From NCBI RefSeq assembly GCF_000012645.1, contig NC_007577.1, forward strand, positions 682,001 to 746,000: a stretch of 64,000 nt of DNA, written 5' to 3'. This DNA is from Prochlorococcus marinus str. MIT 9312. GTDB taxonomy: Bacteria; Cyanobacteriota; Cyanobacteriia; PCC-6307; Cyanobiaceae. The stretch's first letter is position 1. Each line of letters starts with the position of its first letter. The notes under the pieces are model-generated. The model worked only from the letters and a program-made list of their open reading frames with translations, ran no database searches and had not been told where the DNA came from. The position numbers and the translations under genes were made by a program. Shown piece after piece: positions 24,946 through 34,718 of this stretch.

Positions 24946-26022
24946 TTGAATAATTTAACAAATTGCGTAGAAAAAAATAAAATTACTTCTCAATTAGAGA
25001 GAGCAGATAGAAAAAAAAGCAAATTAGTTTGCTATATCTACAGGGAATATGAACTTTATCTTAAGCTTGTAAGAAATCTACTATACAGTTCTGTAGAAAA
25101 AGGTATTAACGAATTATATAGTTATTCATCAATTAAACATAATATCTTAAATGCAAATGAACTTGTTTGTCTTTTTGAAGAAAAAATCAGTAAACTCATT
25201 TATACGAAATTACCCTTAATAACAATAGAACAATTAAAAATAAATAAAATTGAAAGAAACATAAATAAAGAAATTAATTTTAATAGTTTGGAAAGGCTCC
25301 CCAAAACAAATTATGACCAAAAGGAAAAATTACAATATGAAGATGGTTTTCAATTCGAAGAACCTATGCAGTTCGAGATTAGTGAAGATATTTCTAATAC
25401 TTCTGAATATTATCAAGTTGAAAATCATGAGAAATACGAATCAATTGATTTAGATCAGACTGAACATATTAATTATTTATCTAATAATAATATTTTTGAA
25501 AATATAGGATTAGAAAAAAAATTTATTTCCTCCCTACTCGAATTAATAGAAGAAGTTAAGGGTGAAAACCCAAGACATTGTGAAAACTACCATATCAATC
25601 AAATGGATATTTATCCCAAACACCAGAGTCTTAAAAACTTCGATTTAATTGACAAGTCATTGGGAAATTTACTATTGAATCTTTCATACAAGATTAATCT
25701 AGAGTTATTTAAGGCCAATTTAATAAAAAAGATTATATCTCAAGATTCCTTTGAGTACTTAGTAGGCAAAAGATTGATGATAAAAAATCCACACCCTTTT
25801 GTTATTAATTTCGAATTCAATATAAATCAGTCATCATTAAAAGGCGAGAATCTTCCAAATATTATTTTCTTTAATATATCTACTGTAGAGTTGGAATTTA
25901 AAAATTTAAATCTTTCTATCCAAAGGAATAAAATAAATGAGCTAAAAAATCAATTACAGCGTTTGATTAAAAAAGAGACATACTGGAGGCAAAAAGAAAT
26001 AACTTTGAATAAGATACGTTGA
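24946..26022 (+). CDS. Conserved hypothetical protein between tsf and recG
   Basis: This 358-residue soluble protein is not one I recognise. It has a helical N-terminal region (about 15-110), an acidic, Asn/Glu-rich and probably disordered middle (about 118-185), and a C-terminal domain (about 195-350) ending in a basic helix. No membrane span or catalytic motif is visible. The TTG start at 24946 lies four bases after the tsf stop and the gene ends 22 bases before recG, so it is translated from the rpsB operon transcript. Confidence 0.6.
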   Translation: MNNLTNCVEKNKITSQLERADRKKSKLVCYIYREYELYLKLVRNLLYSSVEKGINELYSYSSIKHNILNANELVCLFEEKISKLIYTKLPLITIEQLKINKIERNINKEINFNSLERLPKTNYDQKEKLQYEDGFQFEEPMQFEISEDISNTSEYYQVENHEKYESIDLDQTEHINYLSNNNIFENIGLEKKFISSLLELIEEVKGENPRHCENYHINQMDIYPKHQSLKNFDLIDKSLGNLLLNLSYKINLELFKANLIKKIISQDSFEYLVGKRLMIKNPHPFVINFEFNINQSSLKGENLPNIIFFNISTVELEFKNLNLSIQRNKINELKNQLQRLIKKETYWRQKEITLNKIR

Positions 26023-26044
26023 AAAAATAACTCTTTTTTCAGAT

Positions 26045-28501
26045 GTGACTAGTAGCGGGAATAATATTAAATTAATTAAGGATTGGATAAGACCTCTTCA
26101 GAAGTCTCTTACTATTGAAACGGAAGGTAAATATATCAATATTTTAGGAAGAAAAAAATATTTTAATGATTATTTGTATGAATCGTTGACAAGACTAGAT
26201 AATCTAAATCTCTCAGAAGAATATTTGAGAATATTTAATGAATTTTCTAAAAAATATAATGAATATAATCAATTAGATATTAATCAAAGGAAAAGACTAA
26301 TTATAGATACAAGAAAAAGTCTTTATAAACTTGGTAAAAGTCTAGAAATAGAAAGTTCTAATAATATTTCTAATACGGTTATTTTGAAAAAAACCGATTC
26401 AAGTTTGTCTCTTGATTCAGATATTTCATTAATAAAAAGTGTTGGCAAAGTTTATAAAAATAAGCTTAATGAATTAGGTATTTTTCATATAAAAGATCTA
26501 ATTAATTATTTCCCTCGAACATATTTAGACTATACGAATAGAGTCAAAATTATAAATTTAAAACCAGATAATTTATATACTTGCATAGTAAATATTAAAA
26601 GATTTTATATTCATAAGAGTACAAAGAATAGTAATTTATCAATAATGAACTTTGTGGTTTCTGATGAAACGTCTTCAATAAAAGTTACAAAATTTCTTTT
26701 AGGAAGAAGATTTAGATCTTATTCCTTCTTCTCATCTCAAAAATCTTTGTATACTACTGGGACTAAATTGGCAATTTCCGGTAAGGTTAAATTAACAGAA
26801 TATGGCAAAACTTTTGTAGATCCGCAGATAGAAATTCTTAAGGATAATAATGATAATTTTAATTTCTCAGGAAAAATATTACCCTTATATTCATTAGCTG
26901 AAGCGTTATCAAATATTAGTTTTATAAAACTCATGAAAAGTGTACTAATCTATGCAAAGCAATATCCAGAAATTTTAAACCAAAAGCAACTTGATTCATT
27001 ATCTTTATTATCTAAGGGTGAATCTTTGATTAATATTCATTTACCGCCAACTCAACAGGCACTTATTGAGTCAAAAAAACGTTTGGTTTTTGATGAGTTG
27101 TTCCTATTGCAAATAAAGTTCTTACTTAGAAAAAGACAGACGAATAAACATGTAATTGCCAAACAATTGCCTCAAAAGAAATCTTTACTAAAAGATTTTT
27201 TAAATAATTTCCCTTTTGAATTAACAAAATCTCAGGTCAATGTTTTAAATGAAATTAAGAAAGATTTATCTAATCCCGTACCAATGTCTAGATTACTTCA
27301 GGGAGATGTGGGAAGCGGTAAAACTATAATTGCAATAGCATCTCTTTTAATTGTCATTGAAAAAAACCTGCAAGGTGCTTTTATGGTTCCAACAGAGGTA
27401 TTAGCAGAACAACATTATAAAAATTTATTAAAATATTTGAACCCACTTTTAGTCTCTGTTGAACTTCTTACTGGGAATACTCCTCAAAAAAGGAGAAAGG
27501 AAATTCTCTCGAATTTGAAGAATGGATTAGTTGATATATTAGTAGGTACTCATGCATTATTTGAAGATAAAGTCATCTTTAATTCATTAGCGATGGTAGT
27601 AATTGATGAACAGCATAGGTTTGGAGTTACTCAAAGAAATAGATTACTTAATAAAGGAGAAAATACTAACTTGTTATCAATGACAGCAACCCCAATTCCA
27701 AGAACTCTTGCATTATCCATTTATGGTGATTTAGATGTTAGTCAAATTACAGAACTTCCTCCTGGGAGAGTTCCTATAACTACAAAAATAATTTCAGAAG
27801 ATGATTTAACTAACTTGTTTAAGATTGTTGAGGATGAGATCAATAAGGGAAGGCAAGCTTATGTGATTTTGCCATTAATAGAAGATTCAGAAAAAATGAA
27901 TTTAAGTTCTGCAAGGAAAACATTTAAACATTTATCAGAAGAGGTTTTCTTTAATAATAGAGTTGGTTTATTGCATGGCAAATTAAATTCACAAGAAAAG
28001 AATGAAGTGATAAATTCTTTTTTAAAAAATGAAATAAATATATTGGTTTCAACTACTGTGATTGAGGTTGGAATTGATGTGCCTAATGCCACAATTATGA
28101 TTATTTATAATTCTGAAAGATTTGGATTGTCTCAGCTACATCAATTAAGGGGGAGAGTTGGTAGGGGATCAACTAAATCTTTTTGTTATCTGGTAACTTC
28201 CGACAAAAATGGATTAGAAAACAAGCGATTATGTGTTTTGCAAAAATCTAATGATGGCTTTTATATTGCCGAAAAAGATTTGGAGCTTAGAGGCCCAGGC
28301 CAGATTTTAGGATACAAACAATCTGGATTGCCTGATTTTGTCTTGGACAATTTACCAAACAATAAATTTCTTATTGAAAAAGCTCGTGAAGAGGCTATTA
28401 AGGTTGTTAGTAATGATCCTGATTTAAATGAAAATATTGTTTTAAGAAATATACTAATTGATAATTCTGATAATAAATTCATTCATGATTTCTTGAATTG
28501 A
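26045..28501 (+). CDS. recG: ATP-dependent DNA helicase RecG
   Basis: This 818-residue fork-remodelling helicase has an N-terminal extension (about 1-130), an OB wedge domain for branched DNA (about 170-280), and a superfamily 2 motor with GDVGSGKT (about 420-427), DEQHRFGVTQR (near 520), ATPIPRTLALSIYGD and QLRGRVGRG (near 700). RecG reverses stalled forks and processes Holliday junctions. The extra N-terminal ~100 residues are usual in cyanobacterial RecG. The start codon is a GTG, 22 bases after the preceding gene. Confidence 0.96.
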   Translation: MTSSGNNIKLIKDWIRPLQKSLTIETEGKYINILGRKKYFNDYLYESLTRLDNLNLSEEYLRIFNEFSKKYNEYNQLDINQRKRLIIDTRKSLYKLGKSLEIESSNNISNTVILKKTDSSLSLDSDISLIKSVGKVYKNKLNELGIFHIKDLINYFPRTYLDYTNRVKIINLKPDNLYTCIVNIKRFYIHKSTKNSNLSIMNFVVSDETSSIKVTKFLLGRRFRSYSFFSSQKSLYTTGTKLAISGKVKLTEYGKTFVDPQIEILKDNNDNFNFSGKILPLYSLAEALSNISFIKLMKSVLIYAKQYPEILNQKQLDSLSLLSKGESLINIHLPPTQQALIESKKRLVFDELFLLQIKFLLRKRQTNKHVIAKQLPQKKSLLKDFLNNFPFELTKSQVNVLNEIKKDLSNPVPMSRLLQGDVGSGKTIIAIASLLIVIEKNLQGAFMVPTEVLAEQHYKNLLKYLNPLLVSVELLTGNTPQKRRKEILSNLKNGLVDILVGTHALFEDKVIFNSLAMVVIDEQHRFGVTQRNRLLNKGENTNLLSMTATPIPRTLALSIYGDLDVSQITELPPGRVPITTKIISEDDLTNLFKIVEDEINKGRQAYVILPLIEDSEKMNLSSARKTFKHLSEEVFFNNRVGLLHGKLNSQEKNEVINSFLKNEINILVSTTVIEVGIDVPNATIMIIYNSERFGLSQLHQLRGRVGRGSTKSFCYLVTSDKNGLENKRLCVLQKSNDGFYIAEKDLELRGPGQILGYKQSGLPDFVLDNLPNNKFLIEKAREEAIKVVSNDPDLNENIVLRNILIDNSDNKFIHDFLN

Positions 28502-28558
28502 ATACTATCATTGTAATTTCTTATATATATGCCAATATAAATCAATTGCAAATTTCAA

Positions 28559-29242
28559 TTGAAAATTTGGAATAAAATACCAATTAAAGATAATGGAGAT
28601 AAATTAATAGCTATACCTAGCTACTTAAAATTTTTAGATCCACACCCTTACTTTAATTTAGGAGCACCTTACAAAGATAAAACATCTATTTGGAAATTAA
28701 GAGAGGAGGTTGTAAATAGATTAGTAAAAGTAAATGATTATTTGATATCAAAGAATAGAGTTTATATTTTAATTTATGACAGTTGGCGACCTTTAGAAGT
28801 CCAAGAATTCATGTTTAAAAGAGCATTTTTATTAGAGTGTAAAAATTCGGATATTGAGGCTTCCTTACAAAATATGAAATCTTATCCATCTATTTTAAAA
28901 AGAGTTGAAAAATTTTGGGCATATCCTTCTTATGACTCTAGGTTCCCTCCACCTCATTCAACTGGTGGAGCATTGGATGTTTGTTTATCTGATGAAGACG
29001 GAAATCTTGTAGAAATGGGAAGCAAAGTTGATCAAATGGATGAGACTTCAAAGCCTGATTTTTATGAAAACATAAAGAATGAAGATGCAATTATTTGGAA
29101 TAGTAGAAGAAATTTATTAAGGGAAATTATGACTAAATTTGGATTTGCTCAACATCCTAATGAATGGTGGCATTTTAGTTATGGTGATCAATTATGGGCT
29201 TGGAAAAATAAAAAAGCAAATGCCCTTTATGGAAAAATATAA
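28559..29242 (+). CDS. VanX-like D-Ala-D-Ala dipeptidase (M15D)
   Basis: A 227-residue zinc dipeptidase. The zinc ligands are H133 and D140 in PPHSTGGALDV and H205 in NEWWHF, with E202 as general base; R77 in DSWRP matches the substrate-binding Arg of VanX. Such enzymes hydrolyse D-Ala-D-Ala during peptidoglycan turnover or glycopeptide resistance. No vanH or vanA ligase is near, so turnover or recycling is more likely. No signal peptide is seen. The start is a TTG. Confidence 0.88.
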   Translation: MKIWNKIPIKDNGDKLIAIPSYLKFLDPHPYFNLGAPYKDKTSIWKLREEVVNRLVKVNDYLISKNRVYILIYDSWRPLEVQEFMFKRAFLLECKNSDIEASLQNMKSYPSILKRVEKFWAYPSYDSRFPPPHSTGGALDVCLSDEDGNLVEMGSKVDQMDETSKPDFYENIKNEDAIIWNSRRNLLREIMTKFGFAQHPNEWWHFSYGDQLWAWKNKKANALYGKI

Positions 29243-29245
29243 ATT

Positions 29246-31033
29246 CTAATGAATTTCATTTATTAAATTCAAAATAGAACTTTCTTCTTGCTTATTTATA
29301 AAATCTCCGAAATCCAAATCCGAACTACTTTTCCAATGATCAAATAATGGTTGAAGAGTTTTTTCTAAATCATTTAATTCCATTCTTTGTAAGAATGGTT
29401 TTGCCAGCCTCTGTAGATTTTTACTTCCCCCCAACCATAATTGGTATTTGTTTTGCCCACTACCTACAAGTGCTAATTCTGCCATGTAAGGCCTTGTACA
29501 TCCATTCGGGCAGCCTGTCATCCTAAATAATATCGTCTTCTCTATTTTTAGATCTAAGAGTAATTTCTCAATCCTTTTAAGTACATCAGGTAAGATTCTT
29601 TCTGCCTCAGTCATTGCAAGACCACAAAGTGGTAAAGCTGGACATGCTAACGCATGTCTTTGTATTTCATTAATGTCTTCTAAATTATCGTATCCAATTT
29701 TTGAAAGAGCTTTTTTAATTTCACTTTTGTTTTTATTAGCGATATTGCAAAGTAATATATCTTGATTAGGCGTAAGTCTTAAATCAAGATTATATTTTTT
29801 TACAATACTAGTAATTGTATTCTTCTTTTCTCCGGATAATCTCCCTGATAATAAAGGTAAACCTACGAAATAAGAGGTCTTATTTTGTTTATGCCAACCT
29901 AGATAGTCAATAAGAACTTGATTTGGTTCTTTTCTGATTTTTTTAATTTCTTTTTTGAAATACTTTCCTAGAAGTAACTTTTTGAACCATTTAATACCTT
30001 TTCTGTGAATAAGGTATTTCATTCTTGAATTTTTTCTTGACTTTCTATCACCATAATCTCTTTGAATAGCAACAATACATTGTATTAATTCATAAATATC
30101 TTGTTCTTCAACATATCCAAGCGGATCTGCAATTCTGGCGAAAGTTTCTTCATTATTATGTGTGCGTCCCATACCTCCTCCGACATAGAAGTTGCACCCC
30201 TCTAATTTCCCTTCTTCTGAAGTAAAAGCAACTATTCCAATGTCATTAGTAAGAAGATCAACAGAATTATCTCCGGGAACTGTAACAGCGCATTTGAATT
30301 TTCTCGGTAAATAAGTGGAACCATAGAGAGGCTCATCTTTAATTCCACTAAAAACATTGTCTTTAAATTGAAGCCTCCTTATTGCTTCAATATCTTTGTC
30401 GGGCTTTATGGTATATTCTAAATCCCCGTCAGCCCAAAGCTCCAAAAAAGTACCTTGTCCAGCTAATGGGGTGAGAAGGTCCGCAACTTTTTTAGCTAAT
30501 GCTCTTGCAATATTGTATTCCGGTGAATCAATTGGTGCTGCTGGGGCCATTACGTTTCTATTTATGTCTCCACATGCAGCTAATGTTGAGCCCATTGAAT
30601 TTACAATTGTTTGAATAACTTCTTTTAGATTCTCCTTTCTAATTCCATGCATTTGAAAGGCTTGCCTTGTAGTTGCCCGAAGTGATCCATTGCCTAGTTT
30701 GTCAGATAATTCATTTAACGCTAAAAATAATTTCCCTGGAATTTCCCCTCCTGGACTTCTTAACCTAAGCATCATTTGCCAATCTTTACTTTTTCCTGGT
30801 TTTCTATTCTCCCTATTATCTTGTTGATAGCTACCATGAAATTTCAATAACTGAACTGCATCATTAGTAAAATGGTCACTTTCATTGACTAATTCCGTGG
30901 CAAGTGGTTCCTTGAGAAATTGACTGCTTTTTTTAAAATTTTCAAATTTAGAGACTTCTAATCCATTTGCCAAACAAACAGTTTCTTCTTTGGCAGAGTC
31001 TTTTTTCTTTTTTACTTTCTCAACCTTGATCAA
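29246..31033 (-). CDS. sir: Ferredoxin-dependent sulfite reductase
   Basis: A 595-residue siroheme and 4Fe-4S enzyme with cluster cysteines at C464, C470, C508 and C512 (CPALPLC and TGCPNGC). The TGCPNGCTRPYMAE motif marks sulfite rather than nitrite reductase. Two ferredoxin-sulfite-reductase half domains are recognisable, with the RATTRQAFQMHG siroheme region near 126-137. It reduces sulfite to sulfide for cysteine synthesis using photosynthetic ferredoxin. The start is a TTG at 31033, followed by a Lys-rich lead. It is divergent from glyS. Confidence 0.92.
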   Translation of the reverse strand: MIKVEKVKKKKDSAKEETVCLANGLEVSKFENFKKSSQFLKEPLATELVNESDHFTNDAVQLLKFHGSYQQDNRENRKPGKSKDWQMMLRLRSPGGEIPGKLFLALNELSDKLGNGSLRATTRQAFQMHGIRKENLKEVIQTIVNSMGSTLAACGDINRNVMAPAAPIDSPEYNIARALAKKVADLLTPLAGQGTFLELWADGDLEYTIKPDKDIEAIRRLQFKDNVFSGIKDEPLYGSTYLPRKFKCAVTVPGDNSVDLLTNDIGIVAFTSEEGKLEGCNFYVGGGMGRTHNNEETFARIADPLGYVEEQDIYELIQCIVAIQRDYGDRKSRKNSRMKYLIHRKGIKWFKKLLLGKYFKKEIKKIRKEPNQVLIDYLGWHKQNKTSYFVGLPLLSGRLSGEKKNTITSIVKKYNLDLRLTPNQDILLCNIANKNKSEIKKALSKIGYDNLEDINEIQRHALACPALPLCGLAMTEAERILPDVLKRIEKLLLDLKIEKTILFRMTGCPNGCTRPYMAELALVGSGQNKYQLWLGGSKNLQRLAKPFLQRMELNDLEKTLQPLFDHWKSSSDLDFGDFINKQEESSILNLINEIH

Positions 31034-31120
31034 AGGACCAAAACATATCTCTTTTTATACATTAGCGGAAAGCTTATTTAACTGGTAGTAAATTATAGTA
31101 ATAGAAGTTATATTTTTTTC

Positions 31121-33283
31121 TTGTCTAAATATTTACTTGAGATAGGAACAGAGGAGTTGCCCGCAAAATTTTCTCATTCTGTTCTAGAGCAATTTAAATC
31201 TCTAATAGAATTTGAATTGGATAAAAAGTTAATCAAATTCAATAATATTGTTGTTACCTCTACGCCCAGGAGAATAGTTCTACTTCTTGAAGGTTTAGTC
31301 GATTATGGAGAAGATAAGACGATAGTTAGAAAAGGACCTAAGGCAAATTCAGCTTTTTTAAATGGATCTCCTACTAATGCTGCTTTAGGATTCGCTAATA
31401 GTTTAGGTATAGATGTAGATGATCTAGAAATAAAAAATACGGAAAAGGGTGAATTTGTTTTTGGAAAAAAAATTGAGAAGGGACAATCAACAAGAATTTC
31501 TTTGTCTTCAATTATTCCTAAAGTAGTGAAGAGTCTCCAAGGCACTCGATTTATGAAATGGGGGGCTGGGAACATTAAGTTTTCAAGACCTATTAGGTGG
31601 ATTACCTCTATCTATAATGATGATATTCTTGATTTCGCATTTAATGAATGTGATCCAAATATTCAAATAAGTAATAAATCAAAAAGTCATAGACTAATCA
31701 ATGAAGTTTTTGAAGTTCAGAATCCTGATAATTTTTTTGAATTATTGAAACAAAATAGAGTATTAGTTAAGCGGCACGAGAGACAAGAACAAATTGAAAC
31801 TCTAATACATCAGGCTTCTAAATTACTAAATCTGAAACCTGACCTTTCTAAAGAATTGCTTAATGAACTAACTGATTTAGTTGAATGGCCAGACTTAGTT
31901 ATTGGTAAATTTAGTGAAGAATTTCTTGATCTTCCTGTTGAAGTTCTCTCAACAGTAATGAAAAGTCATCAGAGATATGTGCCTCTTTTGTTAAAAAATA
32001 ATACTTTCTCAAAACTAGATTTAAGCTCTGAAAAAAACATTAGTACAAATTTTTTCGTTATTTCAAATGGTCTTGAAGAATCAAATAATAATATTGCCAA
32101 GGGTAATGAGAAAGTATTGAGAGCAAGGTTCTCAGATGCAAAGTTTTTTGTAGAAAGTGATAAAAAAGTTTCTTCAATTGAAAGAAATGAAAAACTTAAA
32201 TCTGTTTCTTATTTGAAGGGATTGGGAAATATTTTCCAGAGAGTAGAGAGAATACAGGAAGTTACTAAAAAAATCCTTACATTTTTAAATGATAAGTCTT
32301 TAGAAGATAAAAAAATAATAGAAGCTGCCAGATATTGTAAAAATGACTTATGTAGCGAAATTGTTTTCGAATTCCCAGAGTTGCAAGGAATAATGGGTGG
32401 TAAATATCTCAAAAATGAAGGATTTAGTGAGGATGTTTGTTTAGCTGTAGCTGAACATTATTTACCTTCTTTTTATAAAGATGCTTTGCCATCTTCAAAA
32501 TATGGTGCAATAGTTTCTATTGCAGATAAGGTTGAAACTTTAATAAGTATATTTATTTCCGGTAAGCGTCCAAGTGGATCATCTGATCCTTATGCTTTGA
32601 GAAGAAATTTAAATGGAGTGATTAAAATAATTTGGGATTATGAACTTGATTTACCTTTAGATAATTTATTCAAGGAACTTTTTGATTTTTGGAAAATCTC
32701 ATTCCCTAATTTGGACTTCTCAAAAGATAAAGTTTTAAATGATTTAAATGAATTTTTAGTTCAAAGAATTGTTAGTCATCTCGAAGAAATATCGCTAAGT
32801 AAAGAATTAATAAAGGCTATTTGCTCTTCTGATGAACTTTATCAAAAAAGAATATTGAATATTGTTGATCTAAAAAATAGGATTAAATCTATTGTCAACT
32901 TTAAAGAGAAAGAAACTTTTGTTGAAATCCAGAAGGTCATTACTAGGGTTAGCAAATTAGCTAATAGCAGTAATCTTTCAACAGATGTTTTCTTAACAGG
33001 AGATTATGTAAACACAAAAATTTTTGAAAAAGAATGTGAATTGAAAGTTTTTGAATTTATTAGAGAATTAGAAAAACTCTTTTCAACTGGTTATTGCAAT
33101 TATTTGAAACTTCTAAATTTGTTCGAGATTAATAAAAATACTATTGAGGATTTGTTTGATAATGAAAAGGGTGTTCTGGTAATGTCAGAAGATATAAAAA
33201 TAAGAAATAATAGACTTAACTTATTGAGCCTAATTAGAAATTATTCTCTACTGATCGCTGACTTTACACTTTTGAACTCTTAA
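31121..33283 (+). CDS. glyS: Glycyl-tRNA synthetase beta subunit
   Basis: The 720-residue beta chain of the tetrameric bacterial glycyl-tRNA synthetase. It begins with YLLEIGTEELPAKF, has LSTVMKSHQRYVPL in the middle, and the RPSGSSDPYALRRNLNG signature (about 484-500) before the anticodon-binding end. It needs the separate alpha chain (glyQ), which is not in this window. The start is TTG at 31121. Its last 20 bases overlap the convergent chlP gene. Confidence 0.96.
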   Translation: MSKYLLEIGTEELPAKFSHSVLEQFKSLIEFELDKKLIKFNNIVVTSTPRRIVLLLEGLVDYGEDKTIVRKGPKANSAFLNGSPTNAALGFANSLGIDVDDLEIKNTEKGEFVFGKKIEKGQSTRISLSSIIPKVVKSLQGTRFMKWGAGNIKFSRPIRWITSIYNDDILDFAFNECDPNIQISNKSKSHRLINEVFEVQNPDNFFELLKQNRVLVKRHERQEQIETLIHQASKLLNLKPDLSKELLNELTDLVEWPDLVIGKFSEEFLDLPVEVLSTVMKSHQRYVPLLLKNNTFSKLDLSSEKNISTNFFVISNGLEESNNNIAKGNEKVLRARFSDAKFFVESDKKVSSIERNEKLKSVSYLKGLGNIFQRVERIQEVTKKILTFLNDKSLEDKKIIEAARYCKNDLCSEIVFEFPELQGIMGGKYLKNEGFSEDVCLAVAEHYLPSFYKDALPSSKYGAIVSIADKVETLISIFISGKRPSGSSDPYALRRNLNGVIKIIWDYELDLPLDNLFKELFDFWKISFPNLDFSKDKVLNDLNEFLVQRIVSHLEEISLSKELIKAICSSDELYQKRILNIVDLKNRIKSIVNFKEKETFVEIQKVITRVSKLANSSNLSTDVFLTGDYVNTKIFEKECELKVFEFIRELEKLFSTGYCNYLKLLNLFEINKNTIEDLFDNEKGVLVMSEDIKIRNNRLNLLSLIRNYSLLIADFTLLNS

Positions 33284-34604
33284 CCTTAATACCACCTTTA
33301 ATTGAATACTTTTTAAGCATTGTTTCAACTTCTTTCTCTTCTCTCACAGCACTATCAACAGGTTTGTACTTTAATGGAGCAAGTGCTTTTCCTCTTAAAA
33401 TTGAACCAAGAGTAAGCAACGTAAGTTTAATTTGTTGTATTGGTTTCATCGCAACAACTTTTTTATATAAATAACTATCAAAAGTGAGTCTTTGAACATC
33501 CATATCATCACACATTTCTACAAAAGCTTCTCTAGCAGAATCGTTCCTATAAAAAATATTTTGTAGAATTTCTAGTACCTTATATGTCGCTCCATACTTT
33601 TTATCCCATTTTTTTAAGTAATTTTTTAAATCATTTTCTGAAGGTATAACTTCTCCATTTTTAGATGCTTCAACGATTTCTTCTGCACACATTCTACCGC
33701 TCTTTGCAGCAAAATATATTCCCTCTCCAGAACTCTTCGTAACATAACCAGCAGCATCTCCTACTAAAGCCATTCTCCCAACAACTCTTCTTGGCCTGGG
33801 ATGCTCAGGAATAGGATGTGCTTCTACTTTGATAACCTCCCCATTTACAAGTCTTTTTTTTGCTCTATTCCTAACTCCTTCCTGTAGTCCCTTTATTAAT
33901 AATTGATTCTTTTGCATTGTCCCTGTTCCTACGGCAACATGATCATATTTAGGAAATACCCACCCATAGAAATCAGGAGATACGTCAGTTCCTACATACA
34001 TTTCAGCAAGATCTTCATAGTAACTCATTTCTTCTTTAGGTAACTTTATTCTCTCTTGAAATGCAATAGCTACTTTATAATCTCCTGCATCCATAGCTTT
34101 AGCGACTCTACTATTGGCTCCGTCTGCCCCAATTAAAAGGTCAACTGTAAGTTCTTTCAACTCTCCTTTTTTATCTCCAGAAGAATAATCAGAATATACA
34201 AGTTTATATGGACCTTGGTTATTATTCCCTGTATCAATCGAAGTAACTAATCCATTTATTAATGTAGCTCCTAGATCAGAAGCCCTGTTTCTCATGAAAG
34301 CATCCATTACTTCTCTTCTGCACATTCCTATAAATTCATTATCACTTTTGCCATAAACCTTATCCAAACTAATATCTACCTCTCTATTTGATGGAGATAT
34401 CATTCTCATATGTCTTACTTTCCTGTCAATAATCGACTCAGGTAAATCAAATTCCTCTACCATGCAAAGAGGAATAGCTCCTCCACATGGTTTCGCATTA
34501 TCTAATTTTCTCTCGAAGAGCCAAGTTTTTATTCCTGCTTTGGCAAGTATTTCTGCAGCACATGATCCACTTGGACCTCCTCCAATAACAGCTACCCTCA
34601 ACAT
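33264..34604 (-). CDS. chlP: Geranylgeranyl reductase ChlP
   Basis: A 446-residue flavoenzyme with an N-terminal FAD-binding motif (GGGPSGSCAAEIL, about 8-20), the GADGANSRVAKAM motif and a LVGDAAGYVTKSSGEGIYFA flavin segment. It reduces the geranylgeranyl group to phytyl for chlorophyll and tocopherol synthesis. The length and motifs separate it from shorter archaeal-type reductases. It overlaps the end of glyS by 20 bases tail to tail, leaving no room for a separate terminator. Confidence 0.95.
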   Translation of the reverse strand: MLRVAVIGGGPSGSCAAEILAKAGIKTWLFERKLDNAKPCGGAIPLCMVEEFDLPESIIDRKVRHMRMISPSNREVDISLDKVYGKSDNEFIGMCRREVMDAFMRNRASDLGATLINGLVTSIDTGNNNQGPYKLVYSDYSSGDKKGELKELTVDLLIGADGANSRVAKAMDAGDYKVAIAFQERIKLPKEEMSYYEDLAEMYVGTDVSPDFYGWVFPKYDHVAVGTGTMQKNQLLIKGLQEGVRNRAKKRLVNGEVIKVEAHPIPEHPRPRRVVGRMALVGDAAGYVTKSSGEGIYFAAKSGRMCAEEIVEASKNGEVIPSENDLKNYLKKWDKKYGATYKVLEILQNIFYRNDSAREAFVEMCDDMDVQRLTFDSYLYKKVVAMKPIQQIKLTLLTLGSILRGKALAPLKYKPVDSAVREEKEVETMLKKYSIKGGIKVKSSKV

Positions 34605-34718
34605 ACGAAAAAAAAATAATACTGTATATAAAAGCTACATCTTTTTTGCTTATAAAAGTGCATTTCTTAAAATAATAGTTAATATCGAAATATGTTTTCC
34701 AAATTCACCCTCTAAATA

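Noticed and set aside
29246-31033. Possible nitrite reductase (NirA)
   Set aside because: The TGCPNGCTRPYMAE motif and cluster spacing match sulfite reductase instead.
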